A stretch of 64,000 nt of DNA, taken from contig CAWATG010000005.1 of NCBI GenBank assembly GCA_963785035.1, positions 186,001 to 250,000 on the forward strand, written 5' to 3'. The stretch comes from CAWATG01 sp963785035 (GTDB taxonomy: Bacteria > Actinomycetota > Acidimicrobiia > IMCC26256 > CAWATG01). Shown here piece after piece: positions 46,911 through 56,306 of this stretch (position 1 is the stretch's first letter; the number at the start of each line of letters is the position of its first letter). Position numbers and translations under genes: made by a program. The notes under the pieces were generated by a model. The model was not told where the DNA came from and did not search any database. It saw nothing but the letters and a program-made list of their open reading frames with translations.

Positions 46911-49900
46911 TCAGGATTCGAGCGCGAACGCGCGCCGGTTGTCATAGTTCGGGCTGTAGTACGGATCGTGGTAGTCATCCGTAATGTTCCACCGCGTGCG
47001 GAGAAATGCGTCATCGGTCATGGGATGATTCGCGCCTCGCGAAGCACTTTCGTAATGGAACAGCTCAGCGTAGGGCGTGTAGACGAGTTCATATCCGCGT
47101 TGGCGAATCTTGAGGGAAAGATCGACGTCGTTGAAAGCCACCTCGAGGCGCTCCTCGAAGCCCCCGACATCAAAGAGCACCGTTGGCCGGAGCATCATGC
47201 ACGCGGCAGTCACCGCAGCAAAGTTTCGTACGATGCCCCCGGTAACACCTGCGAAGTGCTCGCCGCAGACAACGTGAGAGGGACCGCCGAAGTTGACGTT
47301 ACCGGCCCCGCCGCCGTACCCGACAAATACCCCTTCATGTTGCGCCAGCCCATCCGGAAAATAGAGCCGCGCACCAACTGCCCCAACCTCGGGACGTTGC
47401 GCATGTTCAAGCATCGCCTCGAGCCACCCAGGAGTGATGATCTCGACATCGTTATTGAGATAGAGCAGCTGATCGCAGTCAAGCTGCTCGGCAGCAAAAT
47501 TCATCATGCGAGCGAAGTTGAAGGCATGAGGAAACCGAAGAACGCGCCCATCGAGCAACGCCAGGTACTCGAGGGTCTCGAGGTCCGTCGTCCCATTGTC
47601 GATGACGACGATCTCGTATTGGTCGTAGGTTGAGCGCTGCCGAATACTGTCAATACACGTGCGGAGTAGCTCAACACGATCCCTCGTCGGGATCACAATC
47701 GAAATGCGCTGCGCTCGGTTGACCGAGTAGCGAACACGATAGACGCCCGCGCCTCCGACACACTCGACAGCCCCACGTTGACCACGACGCATCAACGCAT
47801 CGCCAAGCGCACGCTGCGCCGCATCGAGCGCATAGGGCTTTGCCTCGGTCCCGGACGCCGTAGAGCCACTGGCCATTCGCCAGTGGTAGATCGGCTTTGC
47901 GATATGCCCAATCCGGTCGGTCAACTCTGTGACGCGCAAGGCAAGGTCGTAGTCCTGGCTTCCATCGAAGCCAAGACGGAAACCGCCGACCTTCTCGAGC
48001 AACGACCGACGATAGACCGCGAAGTGCGTCACATAGTTCGCCGACAACAACAGATCCGGAGACCATGCCGGCTTGAATGCCGGGCTGCAAAAGCGCCCGT
48101 CGGCACCGATCTTGTCTTCATCGGAATAGATGAAATCGAGTTCCGGAAACCGGTTCAAGAGTGCAACGACCTCATGGAGCGCAGTGGGGTCAAGCTCGTC
48201 ATCGTGATCGAGTAGAGCCACGAACTCGCCCGTTGCGATCGCCAACGCCGCATTCGACGCTGCCGCAATCCCCTGGTTCGTATCCAGCACAACGATACGG
48301 ATTCGAGAATCGTGCGCTCGGTAGGCGTCAAGCATCGCAAGCGTCTCGGGATTCGTCGATCCGTCGTCGGCGAGGCAAAGTTCCCAGTGCTCATAGGTCT
48401 GCGCGCACACTGACTCGATTGCGGAGTGCAACAACGCGGGGTCCGTTTCGAAAACGGGCATCACCACGCTGACGAGCGGCCGAAACGTGAACCGAGCTTG
48501 CTCTGCCGCGACGGTGGCCCGGCGTGCCGGCGTCGCCATTCGGGCACGCCGCCACTCATCGTACGAAGCTGCATCCGCCCCGGGTCCCTCAGGGTGCGCC
48601 AGCCCTTCGGTCTGGACAACATCAGGGATGCGCATCGGCGGAGGTGTGCCGCTCTCAGACAATGGGCTTGGACGCCAACGCCGCAATCCCCGCGATGACC
48701 ATGGTGGGACGAACGCCGTTGCCAACGGGAGACCGGCAACGCGCGGGTCGCTCGGAGCAACCCCAAGACCGACGAGCACCGATTGCACGGTCGCCTGGTA
48801 CGCATCGGCGTCGAAGGCGCTCGAACCCAAAAGACCCGATGCATCGCGAAGAAGCTCCCAGACCGCCGGTTCGCTCGCCACGCGGTGGAGGTGTTTTGCG
48901 AGCTGTACCGGGTCCGACGGGCCGCATTGGAGTCCAGTCAGCGCGAATGCGTCGGCCGTCAGCGCTGTTGCCACAATCGGTGTCCCGCATTCGAGTGCCA
49001 ACCGCACCGCTGTATATCCCGGCTGTCCGAAGCGATTTGCGATCACCACTACGCGTGCCGCACTCACGGTCGAGCGAGGGTCGCTCCCGGGAGGAAGGAG
49101 TTCGAACCTGTCGGACATCGTCATCAAAATGGGCGTTGGGTCTTCAACGAGAACCCGCAACGACATCGACGGTTCGATTCCCCGCAACACAGGGAAGACC
49201 TGCTGCGCGCACCAGAGCGCTGCGTCCTCATCGGGCGATGACAGCGCATCCAGCAATGAGCCGACGACAACGACACCGTCGCGTTCGGCGAATGAGCGGT
49301 CATCCAGACGCAGCGCCGAGCGGCGCTCGACAATCCCGGGGAGGAGCCGCACGTCAGCGGCGGTACCCATGCGACGAACTTCGCGTTCGTCGACGGGCGA
49401 GCGACACAACACCACATCAGCACGTGCGAGGAGCCGACGCTCGATCTCCTCGCGTGCTGCCCTCGACGAAGCGCGCACCATCAGGGTCGCTCGTGGGGAA
49501 GACCCGATCGAGCTCGAAGCGTTCACGATGGCCGAAGATCACCGTGTCGACGATGTGGCGAGCGTGCGGCTGCGTTCGCTCGATCAGGTCGGCGAAGCGC
49601 TGTGCGACAACCCGGCCGTGATGCACGATGATCGGGAACTGCGCCGCGCGCCGCGAAAACCAGCGGCCCCAATCGCGGGGTCCTGCCACGACCTCGATGC
49701 CCTGGGACTGCCACGGCGAAAGATCATCAGGTTCGAGTACCCCCTCGAGAGCAACAAGCGTCACTGCCAAGAGCGGGTCGCGCTCGGCTCAGTGCCACGA
49801 GCAGTTCGGAAAGGCGACGGTCCGCGTCGCGCAGGCCTGCCCGAGGAACACGATCGGCGAGGACCAAGACCTCGTCGGTCGCTGTCACCGGGGAGGTCAC
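46911..49900 (-). CDS. Multidomain glycosyltransferase: GT4-like module plus two GT2 modules, two frameshifts
   Basis: A predicted ~1000-residue glycan polymerase or sequential transferase. GTG 49900 overlaps the upstream stop (GTGA). The N-terminal module (~1-390) has the GT-B look of GT4 enzymes (EEIERRLLARADVVLCRSPVDEREV, GYTAVRLALECGTPIVATAL). Breaks fall near 49790 and 49475, before this part. The first GT2 module has LVSVVMPVFETDPALL, CLADDGSTN and ALLDHDDELDPTAL. The second has ISIVIPTRDRVELLR, VVIDNGTTDLETLE, YLNNDVEIITPGWLEAM and VAFNDVDLSLKIRQRG. Two GT2 modules in one chain are typical of O-antigen-type transferases making alternating linkages. Confidence 0.85.
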
Positions 49901-52062
49901 CCGAACCGACGGCGCACACGACCGGCAACCCGGCGCGCCTTACCCATCGCCCGTCTCGACACGCGTGCAGCCCGTCTGACCTCGGCGAACGTCCCACGGT
50001 CGGCATCGGCCGCGGAGGGTTGCAGTTCCGACACTTCGACAACGGGCGCCATGTTCACTGGGCTCCGGTATGACGTTTCGACTGGCAACCGCCTCGAGCT
50101 GCAAGGTTCCAATCGCTCGATTCGCCTGATCGAGATAGGGCATCAGGTCACGCTGGGCACGCTGGAATTCGCGAGCCGCCAGCGCAGCGCCTGCCACGCG
50201 CTCGGCGCGTACGGCGTCGTCTAATGCCACAATGCGACGACCAAACCGCCGGCGCTCATCGGCTGCTCGTTGCGCCAACGCGTCGTAGGCAACCCGAAGA
50301 TCGGCGATATACCGACCGATCGCTGCGGCACGGAGCGGCAACAGTTGCTTCTCTCGATGTGGCGCCCGTTCGGCGATGTCAACAGCCAGCGCGTCGAGGC
50401 GCTCATCGATCCGCAACATCACCGTCCCCGTATCGAGGACGTGACCCGCCAGCGCCGTCCCCACGACTTCTGGCAACGCCGAGGCTGAGGACGGCAACGC
50501 TCAAATCGCCGCACCGCGCAGCAAAATGCTCCGCGTCAGGAGTGACCCAACCTGCAACCACGGCCGGTCGTCCGAGACCCGCAGCGACCGCGAGTGCAGG
50601 GCACGCAGCGCCGATCACGACCGCGGAGCCCGCGACACCGGCAAGAAAGTCAGTCGGATCTGCTGCCGAAAGCGTGTACAAGCGCCCATTGGTCGCTCGC
50701 GAGACCTCATCAGTGAACTGCGAATCGCGTGAATCGGTTACCAGAGCGACCCACGAAACAAGACCTTGACTCGTTTCGTAGGCTTCCAGCGCAGCAACGA
50801 CATCGCCGATGTTTTCGCGCATCACCGGATCGTCGAGCAGTGCAACAACCGTTCCTGTGCGCGGAAAGCGGCCCTCGGCCCGGAGAGACTCCAGGCGCTG
50901 ATGCAACTCACCGCGATCGAAATGACGGGCAGCCAACAGCTCGATCGGAGCGACGTCACCGGAGTCCAGCGGTACGACAAAGGACTCCGACACGAAAACA
51001 CCGCTCGTGGCGCGTGCGCTCTGGTCGTCGAGCACCACCAAGGCGTCCAACATCTCGGTGAGCTCCACTGCACGTTCGGGTGTCAGGCGATCGAACGCCG
51101 CCGCAGGATCTCGAGGCGCTGACCAGCGGGACCGCCCGATCCCCCAGCGCGAACGGACGGACCTCGAGACCGCCGATCCGAGCTTCCAACTCGGAGATGA
51201 GGATTGGCATCGAAATCTGGCTGCGAACACGGTGCCCATCGAGATCGCCGAGCACTCCAACTCGGAACGCAGGATCATCGCCGGGCCAGAGCAGGCGGCG
51301 CATGACCTCGAGTTCTGAGCGGAGTTCCTCGATCACCGCTCGCTGCGTCGTCTCCCGACGGGCCAACCGGGCAATAGACGCATTGACGTCGTCAGGAACA
51401 CCGCGGGCCACAAACTGGTAGGTCAATGCCTCGGAGGCCTGCTCGACTTCGGCAACGACCGCGGGATCGAAATCCTCCCGCTGCAACGCGATCTCGGTGT
51501 CGAAGACGCCCAGTTCGGTACGTTCGAGGTCAAGGATCACGAACTCGGCATCGGAAAACAGGGAATCGACCGACTCCCGCGTAAACCACCGCAGATGGGT
51601 GTCATCGAGCAGGCCTGTCTCGGAATACTCGAACTTGCCATGGAGGAGTGCGAGCCGAACCGACCCATGTGCGACATTCGGGATGCTCACGACGACGTAG
51701 CCGCCGGCTTTGAGCACCGAGCGCGCCTGGCGCAACACGCGGGTCGGGTCACGAAGGTGCTCGAGCACGTCACCGAAGACCACCACATCAAAACTCTCAG
51801 GACCGAACGCGCTGGCCAAGTCGAGTTCTTCGAGATCCGCGACAAGCACGTCTTCGAGGACGAGCTTGGCTTCGGCAGCCATTTCAGGATCGATCTCGAT
51901 GCCGACGACCCGACATCCGCGGTCGATGAGCACCTCGCCGAGGTAACCGCCCGCACAACCGACGTCGAGTACACGCTTGTCGAACCCCACGAGTTCGACC
52001 ATCAGGGTATGACTGCTTCGCTCTGACAGATCGAGGCTGGCGTGATATTTGGGCGCGTTCAC
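49897..52062 (-). CDS. Methyltransferase fused to an unknown Rossmann-like domain and a coiled coil, three frameshifts
   Basis: GTG 52062 starts a class I methyltransferase: RVLDVGCAGGYLGEVL, VVVFGDVLEHLRDPTRVL and VVVSIPNVAHGSV. After a helical linker (LRSELEVMRRLLWPGDD) comes an unrecognised alpha/beta domain (FRVGVLGDLDGHRVRSQ...GLEVRPFALG, RAVELTEMLDALVVLDDQ, GRPAVVAGWVTPDAEHFA), reminiscent of pyruvyltransferase or GT-B halves. A helical coiled-coil-like part and an Arg-rich tail (RRAMGKARRVAGRVRRRFG) end the protein. Frame changes occur near 51120, 50485 and 50070. Total about 720 residues. The tail overlaps the next gene (GTGA). It may couple methyl capping to chain-length control, as WbdD-like proteins do, but this is inference from architecture only. 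Confidence 0.72.
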
Positions 52063-52074
52063 GGTACTGGCAGT

Positions 52075-52956
52075 CTAGGTTCGCGTGGTCCGCGGTGCGT
52101 GCATTGCTACGTCTGTGCTCGCGGGTAGTACCACCATCGCAACGATCCGCTGCGTTGTCCCGTTCGCCGTGGGCGAGCCGAAGAATGGCGCGCGACCGAA
52201 CGGCAGGACCGCACCCAAACTCGTCGCGAGGTAGAACCCGCCGTGACCAACGGCGCTGATGGCCACAACGCCAGTCGACGGATCGCCGTCCTCGATACCG
52301 CCGAAACCACCTACGCCACCACCGACGGTCACGGACTCGCCAAAACCGAACACCGTTCCAGCGCGGTCGACAAGTGCGTAGCCATCGGCTCCGGTCACCA
52401 TCGCGACGACGCCGGCACAGTCGATCCCCGACTCCGGTAGCGACCCAAAGTACCTCGCGTCACCGAAACCGAACACGCCGCCATCGGCGCCGAGCAGGTA
52501 GTAGCCCTGACCGGTTGTCGTGGCCGCAATCCCCACAATTCCTGACGTTGCAACCCCCAGCTCCGGTAGCGAACCGTGGTACTGCGCACCGCCGAGACCG
52601 AAGACACCACCGTCGTTACTCACGAGCCAACACCCCGACGACGACGGATCGCCGGCCGCGCCCGTCACGGCGCCGGTAGTGACACCCAGCGCGGGAAGGT
52701 CCGGGTAGGTCGGAGCCGCTCCGAACGCATGCAATACACCGCTGCGTTCCACAAGCCAGTACCCATCCCCCGCCGCCGTCGCCAGCATCGCAACAACACA
52801 ATCGGTGACGTACCCGCGCCCTGGCAACGACCCAAGGAAGGGAGCCGCACCGTAGGCGAACACGCCTCCGTCAGCGCCTGCAAGCCAATACCCGCACTCG
52901 GACAGCGCCGTCGTGTCCTCATCGCGTAGCCCCGCTGCCCCGAGAAAAACCGCCAT
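52075..52956 (-). CDS. Six-unit GYWL-repeat propeller-like protein
   Basis: 293 residues from ATG 52956, with no signal peptide. It consists of six ~45-residue units, each beginning GY/GC/GF then W/Y-L and continuing DGGVFxFGxAxFxGSLP: examples are GYWLAGADGGVFAYGAAPF, GYYLLGADGGVFGFGDARY and GFYLATSLGAVLPFG. Such repeats occur in actinobacterial surface proteins and look like beta-propeller blades. Between units lie short hydrophobic strands (VVAMLATAAGD, IVGIAATTTGQ). It is divergent from a second six-unit gene 56 bases away and lies upstream of the methyltransferase-coiled-coil gene. Function unknown; a binding scaffold is plausible. Confidence 0.85.
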   Translation of the reverse strand: MAVFLGAAGLRDEDTTALSECGYWLAGADGGVFAYGAAPFLGSLPGRGYVTDCVVAMLATAAGDGYWLVERSGVLHAFGAAPTYPDLPALGVTTGAVTGAAGDPSSSGCWLVSNDGGVFGLGGAQYHGSLPELGVATSGIVGIAATTTGQGYYLLGADGGVFGFGDARYFGSLPESGIDCAGVVAMVTGADGYALVDRAGTVFGFGESVTVGGGVGGFGGIEDGDPSTGVVAISAVGHGGFYLATSLGAVLPFGRAPFFGSPTANGTTQRIVAMVVLPASTDVAMHAPRTTRT

Positions 52957-53012
52957 GGCTGGCAGTATGGCACGGCCATTGCCGAATTTCGGTGTACCGG
53001 AAGGAAGGCGCA
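52957..53012. promoter_or_regulatory. Divergent promoter region of two GYWL-repeat genes
   Basis: Only 56 bases separate the starts of the two divergent six-unit genes, so their promoters must overlap. GGAAGGAAGG at 52999-53008 is a strong ribosome binding site for the plus-strand ATG at 53013. No Shine-Dalgarno sequence is seen for the minus-strand ATG, which could be leaderless. Confidence 0.45.
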
Positions 53013-53839
53013 ATGTCGTCTCAGGGGTGAGCCCGATCGAAACCGCTGCCGTCACGGGCTATTGGACGGTCGCGCGGGATGGCACGCTGTTCGGCTTCGG
53101 CGACGTGGAGGTCAACGATCCAGTACGTCACAGCGCGCCGACCGTCGGCATAACCGCCCGGCCCCAAGGTGACGGCGCATGGTGCTTCACCGCCGGCGGC
53201 GACGTTCGCCCAATTGGGGACGCACCCGATCTCGGCTCAATGGGCGACAACAGCGCCAACAGCGCCACGGCGCTCACACCGATAGTGGACCTCGCGCCGA
53301 CACCCACAGGTCGCGGCTACTGGCTCGCCAGCAGCGATGGGGGCATCTTCGGTTTCGGCGACGCTGGATTCTGGGGGTCACTCCCCGGCGATGGCTCCAC
53401 GGTCGACCACATTGTGGCGATGGCTGCGACTCCCGACGGAGAGGGCTACTACCTTGCAGGCGCCGATGGCGGCGTGTTCGCGTTCGGCAACGCGCGCTTC
53501 CATGGCTCAGCAATGGCGGCAGGAACCCCGAAGCTCGCTGCACCGATTGTGGCGATGGGCCTGACGCCCATGGCGGACGGCTATTGGCTGTTTTGTGCGG
53601 ACGGCGGGGTTCTCGGATTCGGCGCGGCCGGATTCTTCGGCAGCGCCTCGGGAATTTCGCCGAGCTCGATCGTCGACGGAACCGCCGCAGGTTTCGGGTA
53701 TTACTTGGTCAGTTGCACCGGCGACGTGTTCGCATTCGGGGAAGCGACATACTTCGGTGCACCGACGCTCGGCGCAACGTTGACCAACACCCGGCCCGAG
53801 ATTGCCGGCATCGCCGCGTGCATCAGGAGCGGCTGGTGA
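53013..53839 (+). CDS. Six-unit GYWL-repeat propeller-like protein, frameshift in codon 5
   Basis: ATG 53013 sits four bases after GGAAGGAAGG but meets a stop after MSSQG. One more G in the GGGG run at 53024-53027 would join it to VSPIETAAVTGYWTVARDG, so an indel is likely. The body has six units: GYWTVARDGTLFGFG, GAWCFTAGGDVRPIG, GYWLASSDGGIFGFG, GYYLAGADGGVFAFG, GYWLFCADGGVLGFG and GYYLVSCTGDVFAFG. No signal peptide is present. It ends IAACIRSGW, overlapping the convergent GT2 gene by 17 bases. It is a divergent partner, and probably a paralogue, of the preceding gene. Confidence 0.82.
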
Positions 53840-55004
53840 TCGCCAGCTCGGCGAATTCGTCGAGCTCGGCGATCGATTCGACGACGACCGCCTGCGGTTG
53901 TGTTCTGGCCAGCACCTCGATGATCTCGGGTGGCGTATCGAGACCGGCAACGACAACCGACGCGTGAAACCTGCGCTCCTCGAGCCAAGCGGTGGTATCG
54001 CTTGGTGCAACCACCTCGAATCCCGAATCGAAGACTCGTTCGACACCATCGCCGCTCGCCACCGGTGAGGTTTCGTCGAGCACGGTCCACCGGACCAGCG
54101 GCGACGCCGCCGCACGTTCCCGCACCGCTGCTGTCTCGGCACCGTCGACTCCGACGACCAACACGCGATCAGCAGACATCCCATCGCGGGCCGCTATCAA
54201 TCGATGCGGATGCGATGACAGCGCCGATCCCGCCAACCTCGGTAAGGCGCTCAGTGTTCGCGCCCAACGCTTCGCAACAATCGGGCGGTGCGCCTTCATC
54301 AATGTTCCCGACGTGCCGACTTGTGTGGACGCCTCGCGGACATGCCGAGCGACCGAACGTGGCTCATACACCGTCCGATACCCCGCCGCCCCCAACGTGA
54401 GTCCGAGGTCCACGTCCTCGTAATACGCGGGACTGAACACCGGATCGAATCCACCGACCTCGACGAACGCCGATTGACGGACCAGGAGAAAGCCGGCCGA
54501 GGCGTACGGCACATCACGCGAAAAGCGCACCTCGGGATCGGCGAGCGCACCACCGCGCCCATAGGCGATCGTTTCGGCATCACCTCCGAGGACCGAACCC
54601 GCCTCTTGGACTGTTCCGTCCAGATCGAGCAGACACCCGGCGACTGCGCCGATGTGGGGATCTCCCTGCGCTCGTTCCAACAATGGTGGGAGCCAGCCCG
54701 GCTCGACCAGACAGTCGCTGTTCAACAACATGAGATACGGCGCTCGTGCGGAGAGCGCAGCAAGGTTGTTCCCCACGGCGAAGCCCAAGTTCTGGCCGGC
54801 ATCGACCACCGTCGCACCGCTGAGGTGCGTGTGAAGGCGATCCGCCGTGCAGTCGGGCGAATCGTTGTCGACGACGATCAACTCATAGGCGATCTCGGTG
54901 TTGGCCACCAGCGCTCGCAGGCAACGCTGCACCCATCCCCATTGACCGTACGTGACGACCAAGACCGAGACCAACGGCGTCTCGGCGTCCGGAACAACAA
55001 TCAT
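53823..55004 (-). CDS. GT2 glycosyltransferase (rhamnosyltransferase-like) with C-terminal extra domain
   Basis: A 393-residue cytosolic enzyme; ATG 55004 overlaps the previous stop (ATGA). The GT2 domain (~1-270) has VSVLVVTYGQWGWVQRCL, VVDNDSPDCTADRL, YLMLLNSDCLVEPGWL (the D-x-D-like site), SAGFLLVRQSAFVEVGGFD and YYEDVDLGLTLGAAGY. These features match WbbL-type transferases. The last ~110 residues (RVLVVGVDGAETAAVRERAA...AVVVESIAELDEFAEL) form a separate alpha/beta segment of unknown role. Confidence 0.88.
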   Translation of the reverse strand: MIVVPDAETPLVSVLVVTYGQWGWVQRCLRALVANTEIAYELIVVDNDSPDCTADRLHTHLSGATVVDAGQNLGFAVGNNLAALSARAPYLMLLNSDCLVEPGWLPPLLERAQGDPHIGAVAGCLLDLDGTVQEAGSVLGGDAETIAYGRGGALADPEVRFSRDVPYASAGFLLVRQSAFVEVGGFDPVFSPAYYEDVDLGLTLGAAGYRTVYEPRSVARHVREASTQVGTSGTLMKAHRPIVAKRWARTLSALPRLAGSALSSHPHRLIAARDGMSADRVLVVGVDGAETAAVRERAAASPLVRWTVLDETSPVASGDGVERVFDSGFEVVAPSDTTAWLEERRFHASVVVAGLDTPPEIIEVLARTQPQAVVVESIAELDEFAELAITSRS

Positions 55005-55885
55005 CGAATCGTTTGCACCACGAGTTGACCGAGACGCGCGATTTCGCTTTGCAGACGCGTGCGCTCACCGCGGAGGCGCTCGAGCTCGCGCAGCGCGCTT
55101 CGGTGTTCGCGCTCCAACTCGGCAAATCCGAGCCCGGAGCGCAGCGCGTGCAACTCGCTCGCCAGCCGGTCGACCTCGTCAGCCATCGCGGCTCGTTCTA
55201 TGAGGAGCCGCTCACCGCGTTCGTCGTACGCAGCCTGCAGCGACCGATACTGCTCATGGTGCACGAGGGCGGTCGCCCACCAACGCGACGGCACATCCAC
55301 GGGCTGCGCCAGCCATCGCTCATCTGCGGCCTTCGTGACTGCATCGGCCAACGCGTCGAATGCGCTGTCTGCTCGCGCAGCGGCATCGGTTGGCCCGGCG
55401 GCGCTGAGCGCATCCACCGCTGCACGCACCTCCGGCGCGACACGATCCACATCACGGCCGGCTTGGTCGTCTCCCGCGGCCCGCACCACAGCGAGCACAT
55501 CAGCAACACAGGCATGGTCCGGCAACGAGGCAACAGCGGCGGCTCCGGCGGCCGCACCATGTTCGAGCCAACCCATTGCCCGAACGAACGCGAGACGCTT
55601 GTCCAACAGCTCCGGCGAAAACCAACGCGCCGCGAGCCACGGCGTCTCGGCCGGCGGCGACACCACGAGATCGAGATCAGCATCGGCTTGGCATGGCTCA
55701 AACGTCTCGACAACCACCGCATCGGGAAGCCGCCGGCGCAGTTCGCGCCCCGCGATCCACGCCAACAGCTCCGCAACCCACCCATCGCGCTCATTTCCGG
55801 AATCGCGACGGGCCGACGGTGTGATCAGCAGTCCTATACGCGGACCGATCGGGCTGATCCGTCCGATCTCCCTGCCCTGGCTCAC
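55001..55885 (-). CDS. Unknown alpha/beta protein with C-terminal coiled coil
   Basis: A 294-residue protein from GTG 55885 (VSQGREIGRISP). It starts with a strand IGLLITPSARRDSGNERDG, then AELLAWIAGRELRRRLP and DLVVSPPAETPWLAARWFSP, and closes with ~80 residues of heptad-like Leu/Glu/Arg (VDRLASELHALRSGLGFAEL, EREHRSALRELERLRGERT). The domain order, Rossmann-like then coiled coil, repeats that of the C-terminal part of the gene at 49897. ATGA overlap with the GT2 gene suggests that the coiled coil tethers or scaffolds that enzyme. No family recognised. Confidence 0.7.
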   Translation of the reverse strand: MSQGREIGRISPIGPRIGLLITPSARRDSGNERDGWVAELLAWIAGRELRRRLPDAVVVETFEPCQADADLDLVVSPPAETPWLAARWFSPELLDKRLAFVRAMGWLEHGAAAGAAAVASLPDHACVADVLAVVRAAGDDQAGRDVDRVAPEVRAAVDALSAAGPTDAAARADSAFDALADAVTKAADERWLAQPVDVPSRWWATALVHHEQYRSLQAAYDERGERLLIERAAMADEVDRLASELHALRSGLGFAELEREHRSALRELERLRGERTRLQSEIARLGQLVVQTIR

Positions 55886-55908
55886 AGGCTCAAAGTACCA
55901 TCGGCCCG

Positions 55909-56282
55909 ATGGACGAAACACCGACTTCGCCAAGCACACCACCACACCGGCTCCTCAACAAGGTTCGCCGTACCGCGGCGCGTGCGGTCCTTGTGGATGA
56001 CGAGCACAACCTCGTCCTCGATCTCGCTCAGATCAAGGACCGGCTCGCTGCCTTGGAAGTCGAGCTCGCTGCGTGCGTACCAATACCGAACTGACCCACG
56101 CTCGGGCCGAGACGGAGCGCTATCGGCGCGAAGCAGCCGAGGTCGAGCTGCGAACCGGGCACCACACGGACCTCGTCGTCGCCGAACTCTGGCGACGCGC
56201 GGAGACCGTCGACGCTCGACATGCAACGGCGATCCAGCAGCTCGTCGAAGATGTCGCGCACCTCCTCGATGCGCCCAAGTAA
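55909..56282 (+). CDS. Small coiled-coil protein, one frameshift
   Basis: About 124 residues in two frames: MDETPTSPSTPPHRLLNKVR, then NLVLDLAQIKDRLAALEVEL; after an indel near 56070, RTNTELTHARAETERYRREA and AIQQLVEDVAHLLDAPK. Mostly alpha-helical, with charged heptads and no membrane segment. Its start is only 23 bases from the divergent coiled-coil gene, so the two share control sequence. It is followed by the GT4 gene after 24 bases. Likely a scaffold or length-control partner of the glycosyltransferases; this is inference from context. Confidence 0.6.
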
Positions 56283-56306
56283 TCGCTCCCGACTGATCGC
56301 ACACCG

